Shown one piece after another: positions 51,673-60,589 of a stretch of DNA of 64,000 bases; position 1 is the stretch's first letter; each line of letters begins with the position of its first letter. A program made the translations under genes and the position numbers. Under the pieces are notes generated by a model. That model was not told where the DNA came from and ran no database searches. It saw only the letters and a list, made by a program, of their open reading frames with translations. Source of the stretch: Paraburkholderia panacisoli (GTDB taxonomy: Bacteria; Pseudomonadota; Gammaproteobacteria; Burkholderiales; Burkholderiaceae). The stretch is taken from assembly GCF_008369935.1 (NCBI RefSeq), contig NZ_VTUZ01000017.1, positions 1 to 64,000 of the forward strand. The letters run 5' to 3'.

Positions 51673-54246
51673 ATGGCAGAAGACACGGCGCAAACCCGCC
51701 CGGCATCGGCGCCTCCCGCTCCCCCCGCTGTTCCCGTCGCACCCCAGCAATTTTCCCTTGACGTCCTGCTCGAAAAATACGCGAAGGGCGCCGAGCAATC
51801 GGCCGACGACGTTTTCAGCCGCGTCGCGCGCGGCGTCGCCGAGGCGGAGCCGCCGCAGCTGCGCGAATCGGTGGAAGCGCTGTTCGTCGACAATCTGCGG
51901 CACGGCGCGCTCGGCGCCGGCCGCATCATGAGCGCGGCGGGCACCGGCATCGCCGCCACGCTGATCAACTGCTTCGTGCAGCCGGTCGGCGACGCGATCC
52001 AGGGCGTCGACGAACAGGGCCTGCCCGGCATCTACGTCGCGCTGCTGCAGGCGGCCGAAACCATGCGCCGCGGCGGCGGCGTCGGCTACAACTTCTCCGC
52101 GATCCGGCCCAAGGGCGCGCGCGTGCACACCACCAGTTCGTCGGCGTCCGGGCCGTGCAGCTACATGGACGTGTTCGACGCCTCGTGCCGCACCGTCGAA
52201 AGCGCCGGCTCGCGGCGCGGCGCGCAGATGGCCGTGCTCGATTGCGACCATCCTGACCTGCTCGAATTCATCGAGGCCAAGCATTCGAAGGGCCGCTGGA
52301 ACAACTTCAACGTGTCGGTGGGCGTCACCGATGAATTCATGCGCGCGGTCGAACAGGATCAGCCGTGGCAACTGGTGCATCGCGCCGACCCGTCGCCGGC
52401 GCTGCGCTCGGCCGGCGACGTGCGGCAACGCGAGGACGGCCTGTGGGTTTACAGCGAGCGGCCCGCCCGCGAGATCTGGGATCGCATCATGCGCTCCACT
52501 TACGACATCGCGGAACCGGGCATCGTGTTCATCTCGCGGATGAATGAGGACAACAATCTGCGCGCCGTCGAAACCATTCGCGCCACCAACCCGTGCGGCG
52601 AGCAACCGCTGCCGGCGTATGGCTGCTGCAATCTCGGGCCGTTGAATCTGACGCGCTTCGTGGTCGATCCGTTCGCGCAGATGCAAGGCCGCCAGCCCTC
52701 GTTCGACTGGGACGGCCTCGCGCTGCGCACCCGCACCCAGGTGCGCTTTCTCGACAACGTGCTCGACGTGACGCTGTGGCCGCTGCCGCAGCAATACGAG
52801 GAGTCGCGCGCGAAGCGGCGCATCGGCGTGGGCTTCACCGGACTCGGCGACACGCTCGTGATGCTGGGCTTGCGCTACAACTCGCAGGAAGGCCGCGACT
52901 TTGCCGTGCGCATTGCGCGGCTGATGCGCGACGAAGCGTATCAGGCGTCGGTGGAACTGGCGAAAGAGCGCGGCGCGTTTGCCCTCTTCGACGCCGATCG
53001 CTATCTGGAGGCCGGCACCTTTGCGTCGCGCCTGCCCGAGGACATCAAGCAGGCGATCCGCCGCGACGGCATCCGCAACAGCCATTTGCTGTCGATCGCG
53101 CCGACCGGCACCGTGAGCCTCGCGTTCGCGGACAACGCGTCGAACGGCATTGAGCCGCCCTTCTCGTGGACCTACACGCGCATGAAGGTGATGGCCGACG
53201 GCGGGCGCGAATCGTTCGATGTGGAGGACTACGCGTACCGGCTCTATCGCGAACTCGGCGGCGACGTCGGCAAGCTGCCGGACTATTTCGTCAGCGCGCT
53301 GCAGATGTCGGCGCGCGATCACCTCGACATGATGGCCGCCGTGCAGCCTTACGTGGACACGTCGATTTCGAAGACGGTGAACGTGCCCGCGGACTATCCG
53401 TTCGAAGCGTTCGAAAGTCTCTATTTCGACGCGTGGAAGAGCGGCCTCAAGGGCCTCGCGACGTACCGGCCGAACGAGACGCTCGGCGCGGTGCTCAGCG
53501 TGAGCCCGTCGCAAGCGGACGACACGCTCGCCGAGAGCGACCTCGATCCGCTGCGCATCGCGATCGACCATCGGCCCAAAGGCGAATTGCCGGCGATCAT
53601 CGAGAAGGTCGAATATCTGACGCAGGCCGGCAAGAAGTCGCTCTACGTGGCGGTATCGTTTATCGAGGTGACCGGACGCCTGGGCGGTGAGGACGTGACG
53701 ATCGAGCGGCCTATCGAGTTCTTCATACCCACCGGCCAGCGCGACGAATCGCAGCAATGGATCACGGCGACGATGCGCTCGCTGTCGCTCGCCGCGCGCG
53801 GCGGGTTTGTCGCGCGCAATTTGCAGGACATGCGCAAGGTCTCGTGGGATCGCGGGCAGGTCCGGCTCGGCGACGTGCAACGTCTGGACGGGCATCGCGC
53901 GCCGCGCTGGCACGATTCGGAAGTGGCCGCGCTCGCGTTTGCGATCCAGCAGATTCTGCATCGGCGCGGCTTTCTCGACGCCGAAGGCAATCAGGTGGCC
54001 TCGCGTTTGCTGGCGCGTTTGCCGCGCGGGCAGATGAAGGCGGAGACGGCTTTGTCGGCGGATTTCGGCCTCCGTGCGCATCCCGCCGAGGCCGATGACG
54101 ACGCCACGTTGACGCAGCCCGGCGGTGCGCACGGACTATTCACGATGCTTGGGCGCAAGTGCGGGTCGTGCGGTGCGAATGCGGTGATTCGCAAGGATGG
54201 GTGCGATTTCTGCACGGCGTGTGGAGAAGTCGGCGCGTGCGGATAA
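51673..54246 (+). CDS. nrdJ: adenosylcobalamin-dependent ribonucleotide reductase (class II)
   Basis: The 857-residue enzyme reduces ribonucleotides to deoxyribonucleotides using vitamin B12, independent of oxygen. Recognisable are the TLINCFV and GGGVGYNFS regions around the first active Cys, the NPCGEQPLPAYGCCNLG active-site motif, the SIAPTGTVSL loop and the C-terminal zinc-finger-like CGSCG...CDFCTACG with the redox Cys. GAGGG precedes the ATG by 7 bp. It stands alone and should be a second reductase beside a class I enzyme elsewhere. Confidence 0.95.
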   Translation: MAEDTAQTRPASAPPAPPAVPVAPQQFSLDVLLEKYAKGAEQSADDVFSRVARGVAEAEPPQLRESVEALFVDNLRHGALGAGRIMSAAGTGIAATLINCFVQPVGDAIQGVDEQGLPGIYVALLQAAETMRRGGGVGYNFSAIRPKGARVHTTSSSASGPCSYMDVFDASCRTVESAGSRRGAQMAVLDCDHPDLLEFIEAKHSKGRWNNFNVSVGVTDEFMRAVEQDQPWQLVHRADPSPALRSAGDVRQREDGLWVYSERPAREIWDRIMRSTYDIAEPGIVFISRMNEDNNLRAVETIRATNPCGEQPLPAYGCCNLGPLNLTRFVVDPFAQMQGRQPSFDWDGLALRTRTQVRFLDNVLDVTLWPLPQQYEESRAKRRIGVGFTGLGDTLVMLGLRYNSQEGRDFAVRIARLMRDEAYQASVELAKERGAFALFDADRYLEAGTFASRLPEDIKQAIRRDGIRNSHLLSIAPTGTVSLAFADNASNGIEPPFSWTYTRMKVMADGGRESFDVEDYAYRLYRELGGDVGKLPDYFVSALQMSARDHLDMMAAVQPYVDTSISKTVNVPADYPFEAFESLYFDAWKSGLKGLATYRPNETLGAVLSVSPSQADDTLAESDLDPLRIAIDHRPKGELPAIIEKVEYLTQAGKKSLYVAVSFIEVTGRLGGEDVTIERPIEFFIPTGQRDESQQWITATMRSLSLAARGGFVARNLQDMRKVSWDRGQVRLGDVQRLDGHRAPRWHDSEVAALAFAIQQILHRRGFLDAEGNQVASRLLARLPRGQMKAETALSADFGLRAHPAEADDDATLTQPGGAHGLFTMLGRKCGSCGANAVIRKDGCDFCTACGEVGACG

Positions 54247-54387
54247 GCTGCCTGCCTGCGAACCCGGCGAGCGCGCCGCGCGCGGTCGCCAACCGGCTAG
54301 CCGAGGGCGAACCGCCGCCGCGCGAGCCCCCGCGCTGATCGAGCTGAGCGCGTGCGGCACGACCGCGCGGCCATGCGAGGCCGCGCT

Positions 54388-55338
54388 TTATCCGACTCTC
54401 GCGTAATAGAGATTCTGCGGGTGCTTCGCTTCGGCGAAGAAAAACCATCGTTCCGCGACGAGCCCCGCGTACTGCACGAGACAGGCTGCGGCCAGCAGGC
54501 CGAGCGAGACGCCGATCGAATGCAGGTTCGCGCCGAGCGCCATCAGCACGACCGGCGCGACGAACGCGGCGGCGAGGAAACCCCATTTGACGTCACGCAG
54601 CGTCCGCGCCGATTGCCCATGAAAGAACTCGCGCAGATTGAACGCGCCGGCGGTGAAGCCGCGCGACACCTGCACGAGCTTCGGATTGTGGATGCCGGTC
54701 GCGCTCTGCACCGTCGACTTCGGCCGCAGGCGCGCATTGCGCACGAGCGACGCCGAGCGGCTCGCGCAGCCCGCAAGCGTCAGCACGCAGGCGCAGATCG
54801 CGAGCCCCACGGTCAACCCGGGCGCGCACCACGCGCTCAGCGCCGTGGCCAGCGTGAAGCCCGACGCGCAGCCGAGCAGCACGAAGTTGACCAGTGTGAG
54901 CGGCGTCGCCCATTCCTGCAGGAAGCGCAGGCACGCGTAGATCATCGCGGTGCAGACGAACAGCGTCGCGCTCGCCAGCACGCCGAGCCAGCCGAGCGCG
55001 AGTGACCACGGCGAACCGAACCAGTGCGCGACGCCGTAGCAAAACGCGCAGGCGAGAAACGCGGGCAGACACAGGCATTCGCGCGACAGCCACGAGGTTC
55101 GCCACATCGCTATCGCGCGCCAGGCGCGCTCGGGATGACCGAGATGGAAAAACGACGCGAGCAGTCCGAGTCCGCCCAACAGCACCGACACCACACTGCC
55201 GATGATGTAAAACGCCACCGGGGGCGGCGCGAGCAAACCCAGTTGGGCCGCGCTCTCCACGCCGACGAGCGCGATCAGGAGGCCTTGGGCCGCGCCGCTT
55301 AAAGTAGTGAGGAACACTACGGAAAATGCCGGATTCAT
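54388..55338 (-). CDS. soeC: membrane anchor subunit of a SoeABC/DmsABC-type complex
   Basis: The 316-residue inner-membrane protein has eight helices of the DmsC/NrfD-like anchor family, starting FSVVFLTTLSGAAQGLL and including ASFFHLGHPERAWRA, a conserved quinone-side motif. It anchors the complex and exchanges electrons with the quinone pool. It is third in the operon, 20 bp after the iron-sulfur subunit. AGGACC lies 7 bp before the ATG. The soe name is by similarity of the whole three-gene set. Confidence 0.85.
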   Translation of the reverse strand: MNPAFSVVFLTTLSGAAQGLLIALVGVESAAQLGLLAPPPVAFYIIGSVVSVLLGGLGLLASFFHLGHPERAWRAIAMWRTSWLSRECLCLPAFLACAFCYGVAHWFGSPWSLALGWLGVLASATLFVCTAMIYACLRFLQEWATPLTLVNFVLLGCASGFTLATALSAWCAPGLTVGLAICACVLTLAGCASRSASLVRNARLRPKSTVQSATGIHNPKLVQVSRGFTAGAFNLREFFHGQSARTLRDVKWGFLAAAFVAPVVLMALGANLHSIGVSLGLLAAACLVQYAGLVAERWFFFAEAKHPQNLYYARVG

Positions 55339-55358
55339 TGTGAGGTCCTGTGGGTTCG

Positions 55359-56102
55359 CTAGATGCGCGTCGCCATCGACGCGAGATGGAGTTTGCCGCT
55401 CTCGAGTTGCGCGTCGAGCGAAGCTGGCGCGTCAGCCGCGCCGGCTGCCTTGCACGAACACGCGTCGCCACCGCAGCCTGAAGCCACAGTGGGCACGCGC
55501 GGCAGATAGTGATTCGCGGGCCGGGTGTTCCACTCGGGCATCAATTGATAACCGCCGCGCTCCTCGATCGCTTTCGACACTACCGACTGCGGGTCGTGAA
55601 TGTCGCCGAACAGCCGCGCCGAGGTTGGGCACGCCAGCACGCAAGCCGGCTGCCGGTCGCGCTCGGAGAGATTTTCATCATGGATCCGATCGACGCACAG
55701 CGTGCACTTGGTCATTTCCTTGCGCGCCTCGTCGAGCTCGCGCGCGCCGTACGGACAGGCCCACGCGCAATACTTGCAGCCGATGCAGCGGTCGAAATCG
55801 ACCAGCACCAGGCCGTCCTCCTTGCGCTTGTAGCTCGCGCCGGTCGGACAGACCGGCACGCATGGCGGGTCCTCGCAGTGCAGACACGATTTTGGAAAGT
55901 GGATCGTCTCGGCATTCGGGAAACTGCCGGCTTCGAAGGTCTGCACGCGATTGAAGAAAGTGCCGGACGGGTCCGCATCGTACGGGTTCAGGTCGGCGAG
56001 ACTGCCCGATTCGCCCGACGTGTTCCACTCCTTGCAACTCGTCACGCACGCCTGGCACCCCACGCACACGTTCAGATCGATCACCAATGCCATCTGGGTC
56101 AT
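55359..56102 (-). CDS. soeB: four-cluster iron-sulfur subunit (SoeB/DmsB-like)
   Basis: The 247-residue ferredoxin-like protein has four cysteine groups: CVGCQACVTSCKEW, CLHCEDPPCVPVCP, CIGCKYCAWACPYGA and CTLC plus a later CP, enough for four [4Fe-4S] clusters. A Cys-rich tail (GDACSCK) is extra. It relays electrons between the Mo subunit and the membrane anchor. The start at 56102 has GGAG 6 bp upstream; a TTG three bases earlier is less likely. Confidence 0.9.
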   Translation of the reverse strand: MTQMALVIDLNVCVGCQACVTSCKEWNTSGESGSLADLNPYDADPSGTFFNRVQTFEAGSFPNAETIHFPKSCLHCEDPPCVPVCPTGASYKRKEDGLVLVDFDRCIGCKYCAWACPYGARELDEARKEMTKCTLCVDRIHDENLSERDRQPACVLACPTSARLFGDIHDPQSVVSKAIEERGGYQLMPEWNTRPANHYLPRVPTVASGCGGDACSCKAAGAADAPASLDAQLESGKLHLASMATRI

Positions 56103-56203
56103 CAAAAGCTCCTTGCTGCTGTCGACACTGACAGCGCCTGCGCCGCGATCGCTACAACCCTCGCAGCCACCTTCCCTGCAACCATCGCCGCCATCGTGCC
56201 TCG

Positions 56204-59125
56204 CTACTTGCGCCGGTTCGCGCCGCGCAGGCGGGCGGCGAACTCGCCGCGTCCCGCGAAGTAGGTCTGCACGATCCGCGAGATCACGCCGTTCGATCCC
56301 GGCAGCGCGGGCATCGCCGCGAACTGGGGCAGCGTGTGCCGCGCATCCGCCTCAGCCGGATAGATGCGCACGCGCACGTCGTACCACGCGGCCTGGCCGG
56401 TCACCGGATCGGAGTTCGACATCCGCGAGGCCGCCTGGTCGTGGCCGGGCAGTTCGTCGGTGATCAGGTGATTGAGCAGGAAGCCGCGCCGCGCTTCGTT
56501 CGCGCCCGGGCCGAGATTCCACGCGCCCGCCGCCTTGCCGATCGCGTTCCACGTCCACACCGTGCCCGGCTCCACGGTCTCGCTGAAGCGCGCCATGCAG
56601 CGCACGCGGCCCCATTGCGACTCGGCGTAGATCCAGCTGCCGTCGGCAATGCCGTGTTCGGCGGCCATCAGCGGATTCATGTACAGATAGTTTTCGCCGT
56701 GAATCTGCCGCAGCCATGCGTTTTGCGAGTCCCACGAGTGGTACATCGCCATCGGCCGTTGCGTCACCGCGGCGAGCGGGAAGCGCTCGAGATCGGTGGC
56801 CGCGCTTTCGAGCGGCGCGTACCAGAACGGCAGCGGGTCGAAATACTTTTCCACGCGTTCGCGCAAATGCTCCGGCGGCTGCCTGCCGCTCGTGCGCCCT
56901 TGCGCGGCGAGCCTGAACTTCTGCATCACATCGGAGTAAAGCTGGATCAGGATCGGCTCGCTGAATTTGCGAAGGCCGTTGCTGACCGCCCACTCGAGGT
57001 ACGGTCCGTTGCAGTTGCGCATGTACTGCAAGGTTTCGGGCAGCCGGTAATGGAACACGCAATTGTTCTTCGCGTACTGCTCCCATTGCCGTGGATTCGG
57101 CTCGCCCACCAGCGCCTTGTCGCCGTCCTTGCCGCGCCAGCCCATCAGAAAGCCCACGCCGGAGTCCGGCGCGGTCGTGTGATTGATGATGAAGTCGGGA
57201 TAGTCGCGAAAGCGCCGCGCGCCGTCGGCCGTGGTGAACGCGGGGAACTTCAGCCGCGACGCGAGTTCGATCAGCACTTCCTGGAACGGCTTGCACTCGC
57301 CCGTGGGCGGCACGACCGGCACACGCACCGAATCCACCGGGCCGTCGAATTCGGAGATCGGCCGGTCGAGCATCGACATCGCATCGTGCCGTTCGAGGTA
57401 GGTCGTGTCCGGCAGGATCAGATCGGCGAACGCGGTCATCTCCGACTGGAACGCGTCGCACACCACCAGAAACGGGATCTTGTACTCGCCGTTCGCGTGC
57501 CTGTCGGCCAGCATCTCGCGCACTTTCATCGTATTCATCGACGAATTCCACGCCATGTTGGCCATGAAAATCATCAGCGTGTCGATCGGATACGGATCGC
57601 CGCGCCACGCGTTGGTGATCACGCTGTGCATCAGGCCGTGCACGGCGAGCGGATATTCCCACGAGAACGCCTTGTCGATTCGCACCGGGCCGCCGTGTTC
57701 GTCGATGAACAGATCCTCGGGCGCGGCGGGCCAGCCGAGCGGACCGGTGGCGAGCGGCGTGTTCGGCTTGACGGCATTGGGGCTGTTCGGCGGCTTGGCC
57801 GACGGCGGCACTGCGCGCGGGAACGGCGACTTGTGGCGAAAGCCGCCGGGACGATCGATCGTGCCGAGCAGCGACATCAGCACGGCGAGCGCGCGGATCG
57901 ACTGGAAGCCGTTGGAGTGCGCGGCGAGTCCGCGCATCGCGTGAAAGGCGACCGGGTTGCCGCTGACCGTTTCGTGCGTCTCGCCCCACGCGTCGGTCCA
58001 GCGGATCGGCAGCGTGATGCGATGCTCGCGGCTCGTCTGGATCATTTCGCCGGCGAGGCGGCGAATCGTGTCCGCCGCGATGCCGGTGATGGCGGCGGCC
58101 CACTCGGGCGTGCAGTCGGCCACGCGCTCGCGCAGCAACGCGAACGACGGCGTGACGGGCGTGCCGTCGTCGAGCGTATAGCGGCCGTCGAGCGCGGGCG
58201 TCACGCCGCTCGCGTGATGCGGCACCGCGCGCCCGGCTTGCGCATCCCACCACAGATGATTCTGCGGAAACAGCGGATTGCCGGCCGGCCGCTGCGGATC
58301 GCGCACGAACAGCCCGAAGTTTTCGCTGGCCTCGTCGAGATCGACGAGTTCCGCCGCGTTCGTATAGCGGCGCACGAACTCGTGATCCCACGCGTCGGCG
58401 GCAATCAGTTCGTGCAGGAACGCCATGAACAGCGCGCCGTCGGTGCCGGGTTTGATCGGCACCCACTCGTCGGCAATCGCCGCGTAGCCGGTACGGATCG
58501 GATTGATCGCGATGAACCGGCCGCCCGCGCGCTTGAACTTCGAGATTGCGATTTTCAGCGGATTCGAATGATGGTCCTCCGCCGTGCCGATCATGAAGAA
58601 CAGTTTGGCGCTGTCCAGATCCGGGCCGCCGAATTCCCAGAACGAGCCGCCTATCGTGTAGATCATGCCGGCCGCCATGTTGGCCGAGCAGAAGCCGCCG
58701 TGCGCGGCGTAGTTAGGCGTACCGAACTGCTTCGCGAAGAGGCCGGTCAGCGCCTGCATCTGGTCGCGGCCGGTGAAGAGTGCGAATTTTTTCGGATCGG
58801 TGCTGCGGATCGCGCCGAGGCGCTTTTCGAGTACGTCGAAAGCGACTTCCCACGACACCGGCTCGAACTGTGCGCTGCCGCGTTCAGCGCCGGGCTTGCG
58901 CATCAGCGGCTGGGTCAGGCGCGCGGGCGAGTACTGCTTCATGATGCCCGAGGCGCCCTTCGCGCAAATCACGCCCTGGTTCAGCGGATGCTCCGGGTTG
59001 CCGTCGATGTAGCGCACCTCGCCGTCACGCAGATGCACGCGAATGCCGCAGCGGCAGGCGCACATGTAGCAGGTGGTGGTCTTGATGTCGAGCCGTTCGT
59101 TCTGCGTGCGGGGGTGGTGTTCCAT
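56204..59125 (-). CDS. soeA: molybdopterin oxidoreductase catalytic subunit, SoeA-like
   Basis: The 973-residue Mo-bisMGD enzyme has one [4Fe-4S] site, C19, C22, C26 and C54 (in CYMCACRCGIRV and VICAKG), followed by the family body and a C-terminal pterin-binding domain. No Tat signal precedes the first Cys motif, so it acts in the cytoplasm. That and the KTTTCYMCACRCGI start match SoeA, the cytoplasmic-side sulfite dehydrogenase, rather than exported DmsA. It is first of a three-gene operon with SoeB- and SoeC-like subunits. A LysR-type palindrome lies 98 bp upstream of the start. Sulfite as substrate is inferred. Confidence 0.88.
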   Translation of the reverse strand: MEHHPRTQNERLDIKTTTCYMCACRCGIRVHLRDGEVRYIDGNPEHPLNQGVICAKGASGIMKQYSPARLTQPLMRKPGAERGSAQFEPVSWEVAFDVLEKRLGAIRSTDPKKFALFTGRDQMQALTGLFAKQFGTPNYAAHGGFCSANMAAGMIYTIGGSFWEFGGPDLDSAKLFFMIGTAEDHHSNPLKIAISKFKRAGGRFIAINPIRTGYAAIADEWVPIKPGTDGALFMAFLHELIAADAWDHEFVRRYTNAAELVDLDEASENFGLFVRDPQRPAGNPLFPQNHLWWDAQAGRAVPHHASGVTPALDGRYTLDDGTPVTPSFALLRERVADCTPEWAAAITGIAADTIRRLAGEMIQTSREHRITLPIRWTDAWGETHETVSGNPVAFHAMRGLAAHSNGFQSIRALAVLMSLLGTIDRPGGFRHKSPFPRAVPPSAKPPNSPNAVKPNTPLATGPLGWPAAPEDLFIDEHGGPVRIDKAFSWEYPLAVHGLMHSVITNAWRGDPYPIDTLMIFMANMAWNSSMNTMKVREMLADRHANGEYKIPFLVVCDAFQSEMTAFADLILPDTTYLERHDAMSMLDRPISEFDGPVDSVRVPVVPPTGECKPFQEVLIELASRLKFPAFTTADGARRFRDYPDFIINHTTAPDSGVGFLMGWRGKDGDKALVGEPNPRQWEQYAKNNCVFHYRLPETLQYMRNCNGPYLEWAVSNGLRKFSEPILIQLYSDVMQKFRLAAQGRTSGRQPPEHLRERVEKYFDPLPFWYAPLESAATDLERFPLAAVTQRPMAMYHSWDSQNAWLRQIHGENYLYMNPLMAAEHGIADGSWIYAESQWGRVRCMARFSETVEPGTVWTWNAIGKAAGAWNLGPGANEARRGFLLNHLITDELPGHDQAASRMSNSDPVTGQAAWYDVRVRIYPAEADARHTLPQFAAMPALPGSNGVISRIVQTYFAGRGEFAARLRGANRRK

Positions 59126-59222
59126 ACGGAATCTCCGTCACTGCTGGGAGGGTGTCAAAGCGGGATGCAATGACGACCATCCTATGCGCACCGGCCTCAG
59201 AAGAGAAATCGCGATTTGCGAG

Positions 59223-59251
59223 AGAAACTATAGGCGGCGCTGATAGTTTCT
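59223..59251 (-). promoter_or_regulatory. LysR-type palindrome upstream of the soeABC-like operon
   Basis: AGAAACTAT (59223-59231) and ATAGTTTCT (59243-59251) are perfect 9-bp inverted arms separated by 11 nt, giving the T-N11-A layout of LysR-type operators. It stands 98-126 bp upstream of the soeA-like start. No LysR gene is adjacent, so the regulator would be encoded elsewhere. Confidence 0.6.
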
Positions 59252-59403
59252 GACTGGCTTTCAGTTGGAGGCTTTTTTTCAACCAGCTGTTTTCGAGCCG
59301 CGCGCCTTCAATCGCGTCTTCGGAGATCGGCTTGCCGTCACGCAGTGGCGAGCCGACTGCCACAGCAACGCGCGCGCGGCCGGCGTCGCACGCATCGCAT
59401 GCA

Positions 59404-60336
59404 TCAGATCGGTGTCAACACGGGCTCGCCCGCGAAATGCCGCTTCGCGTTGCTGATGAAGTTGTCGACCGAGGCCTTGATCGCCTCCGGCGAGCGGCCG
59501 CCCACATGCGGCGTCAACACCACGTTGCGCAGCGCCAGCAAGGCCTCGGGCGGATGCGGCTCGCCTTCGTACACATCGAGCGCCGCGCCGGCGATCGTCT
59601 GCGCGCTCAGCGCCCGCGCCAACGCAGCGGTATCGACCACGCTGCCGCGCGACACGTTGACGACGAACCCCTGCGGACCGAGCGCGTCGAGCACGCGCTC
59701 GCCGATCAGATGCCGCGTGCCCGCTCCGCCGGGCGTCGATACCACCAGAAAGTCGCACCAGTGCGCGAGTGCTTCCACGCTGTCGAAGTAACGCAGCGGC
59801 GAGCCTTCACGCGGCTTGCGATTGTGATAGCCGATCTCCATGTCGAAGCCCGCGCCGCGCCGCGCGACCTTCTCGCCGATATTGCCGAGTCCGACGATCC
59901 CCAAACGTTTGTTCGAAACGTTCGGGTGCAGCGGCAGCGCATCGCGCCAGACGCCGGCGCGTGTGGCCTGGTCGAGTTGCGGCACATCGCGCACGACCGC
60001 GAGCAGGAGCGCGAACGCATGATCGGCGACGCAGTGATCGTTGGTCCCCGCGCCGTTGACGACTACGATGGCGCGCGCACGGGCGTGGTCGACGGCGAGA
60101 TTTTCATAGCCTGCGCCCAACGCGCCGATCAGTTCGAGTTGCGGCATCCGGTCGATTTCCGCGGCGCTCAGCCCGGTCGTGCCGTTGGTCAGCACGGCGC
60201 GGATCGTGGCGCCGTGCGCGGCGATCGCAGCGTCGCGCAGCGAGGCATCGGGCGCGTACACGATGTCGAACGCCGTCGCGATGCCGGCGCGGCTGTCGTC
60301 GTTCAAGTGGATCAAGACCAGCAGGGATGGCTTCAT
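59404..60336 (-). CDS. D-2-hydroxyacid dehydrogenase (glyoxylate/hydroxypyruvate reductase-like)
   Basis: The 310-residue enzyme has the NAD(P) motif GLGNIG, the catalytic Arg in SRGSVVD, the Glu in GEPHPPEAL and the His in TPHVGG. It reduces 2-keto acids such as glyoxylate or hydroxypyruvate, or runs in reverse. It is upstream of the SoeABC-like operon on the same strand, with 278 bp between, so it is probably separate. The ribosome binding site is weak. Confidence 0.93.
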   Translation of the reverse strand: MKPSLLVLIHLNDDSRAGIATAFDIVYAPDASLRDAAIAAHGATIRAVLTNGTTGLSAAEIDRMPQLELIGALGAGYENLAVDHARARAIVVVNGAGTNDHCVADHAFALLLAVVRDVPQLDQATRAGVWRDALPLHPNVSNKRLGIVGLGNIGEKVARRGAGFDMEIGYHNRKPREGSPLRYFDSVEALAHWCDFLVVSTPGGAGTRHLIGERVLDALGPQGFVVNVSRGSVVDTAALARALSAQTIAGAALDVYEGEPHPPEALLALRNVVLTPHVGGRSPEAIKASVDNFISNAKRHFAGEPVLTPI

Positions 60337-60589
60337 GGTGAGGTTGGTGTCGGTGGCGTGGATGGTCGGGCTTCAAGGCTTTCGAGTGTAGCAAGGCCCA
60401 TGCAGGCTCGCAGCCACGACCACGCCTAAGCGCTGACGCGCCGAGCGCAACGCCGCACGCGCCTCAAGTCCATTCAGGCCGGGCCGTTATCCTGTTGGAC
60501 GGCCCTGCGAAAAGAGGCGTGGTGCCTTTTCTTTTCTGTCGCCGCCGAAATCGTCTTAACATAGCCGCAACTTCGACTCAGAGAAACCC

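Noticed and set aside
51613..54132. 839-codon open frame antisense to nrdJ
   Set aside because: Shadow of a well-conserved ribonucleotide reductase; no domain or ribosome binding site.
56336..59173. 945-codon open frame antisense to the soeA-like gene
   Set aside because: It is a shadow frame caused by high GC; its composition (Arg, His, Ala-rich) is not protein-like and the opposite strand is a clear molybdoenzyme.
59265..59456. Possible LysR remnant beside the soeABC-like promoter
   Set aside because: I looked for a divergent regulator because of the LysR-type palindrome, but the frames here show no helix-turn-helix or effector domain similarity.
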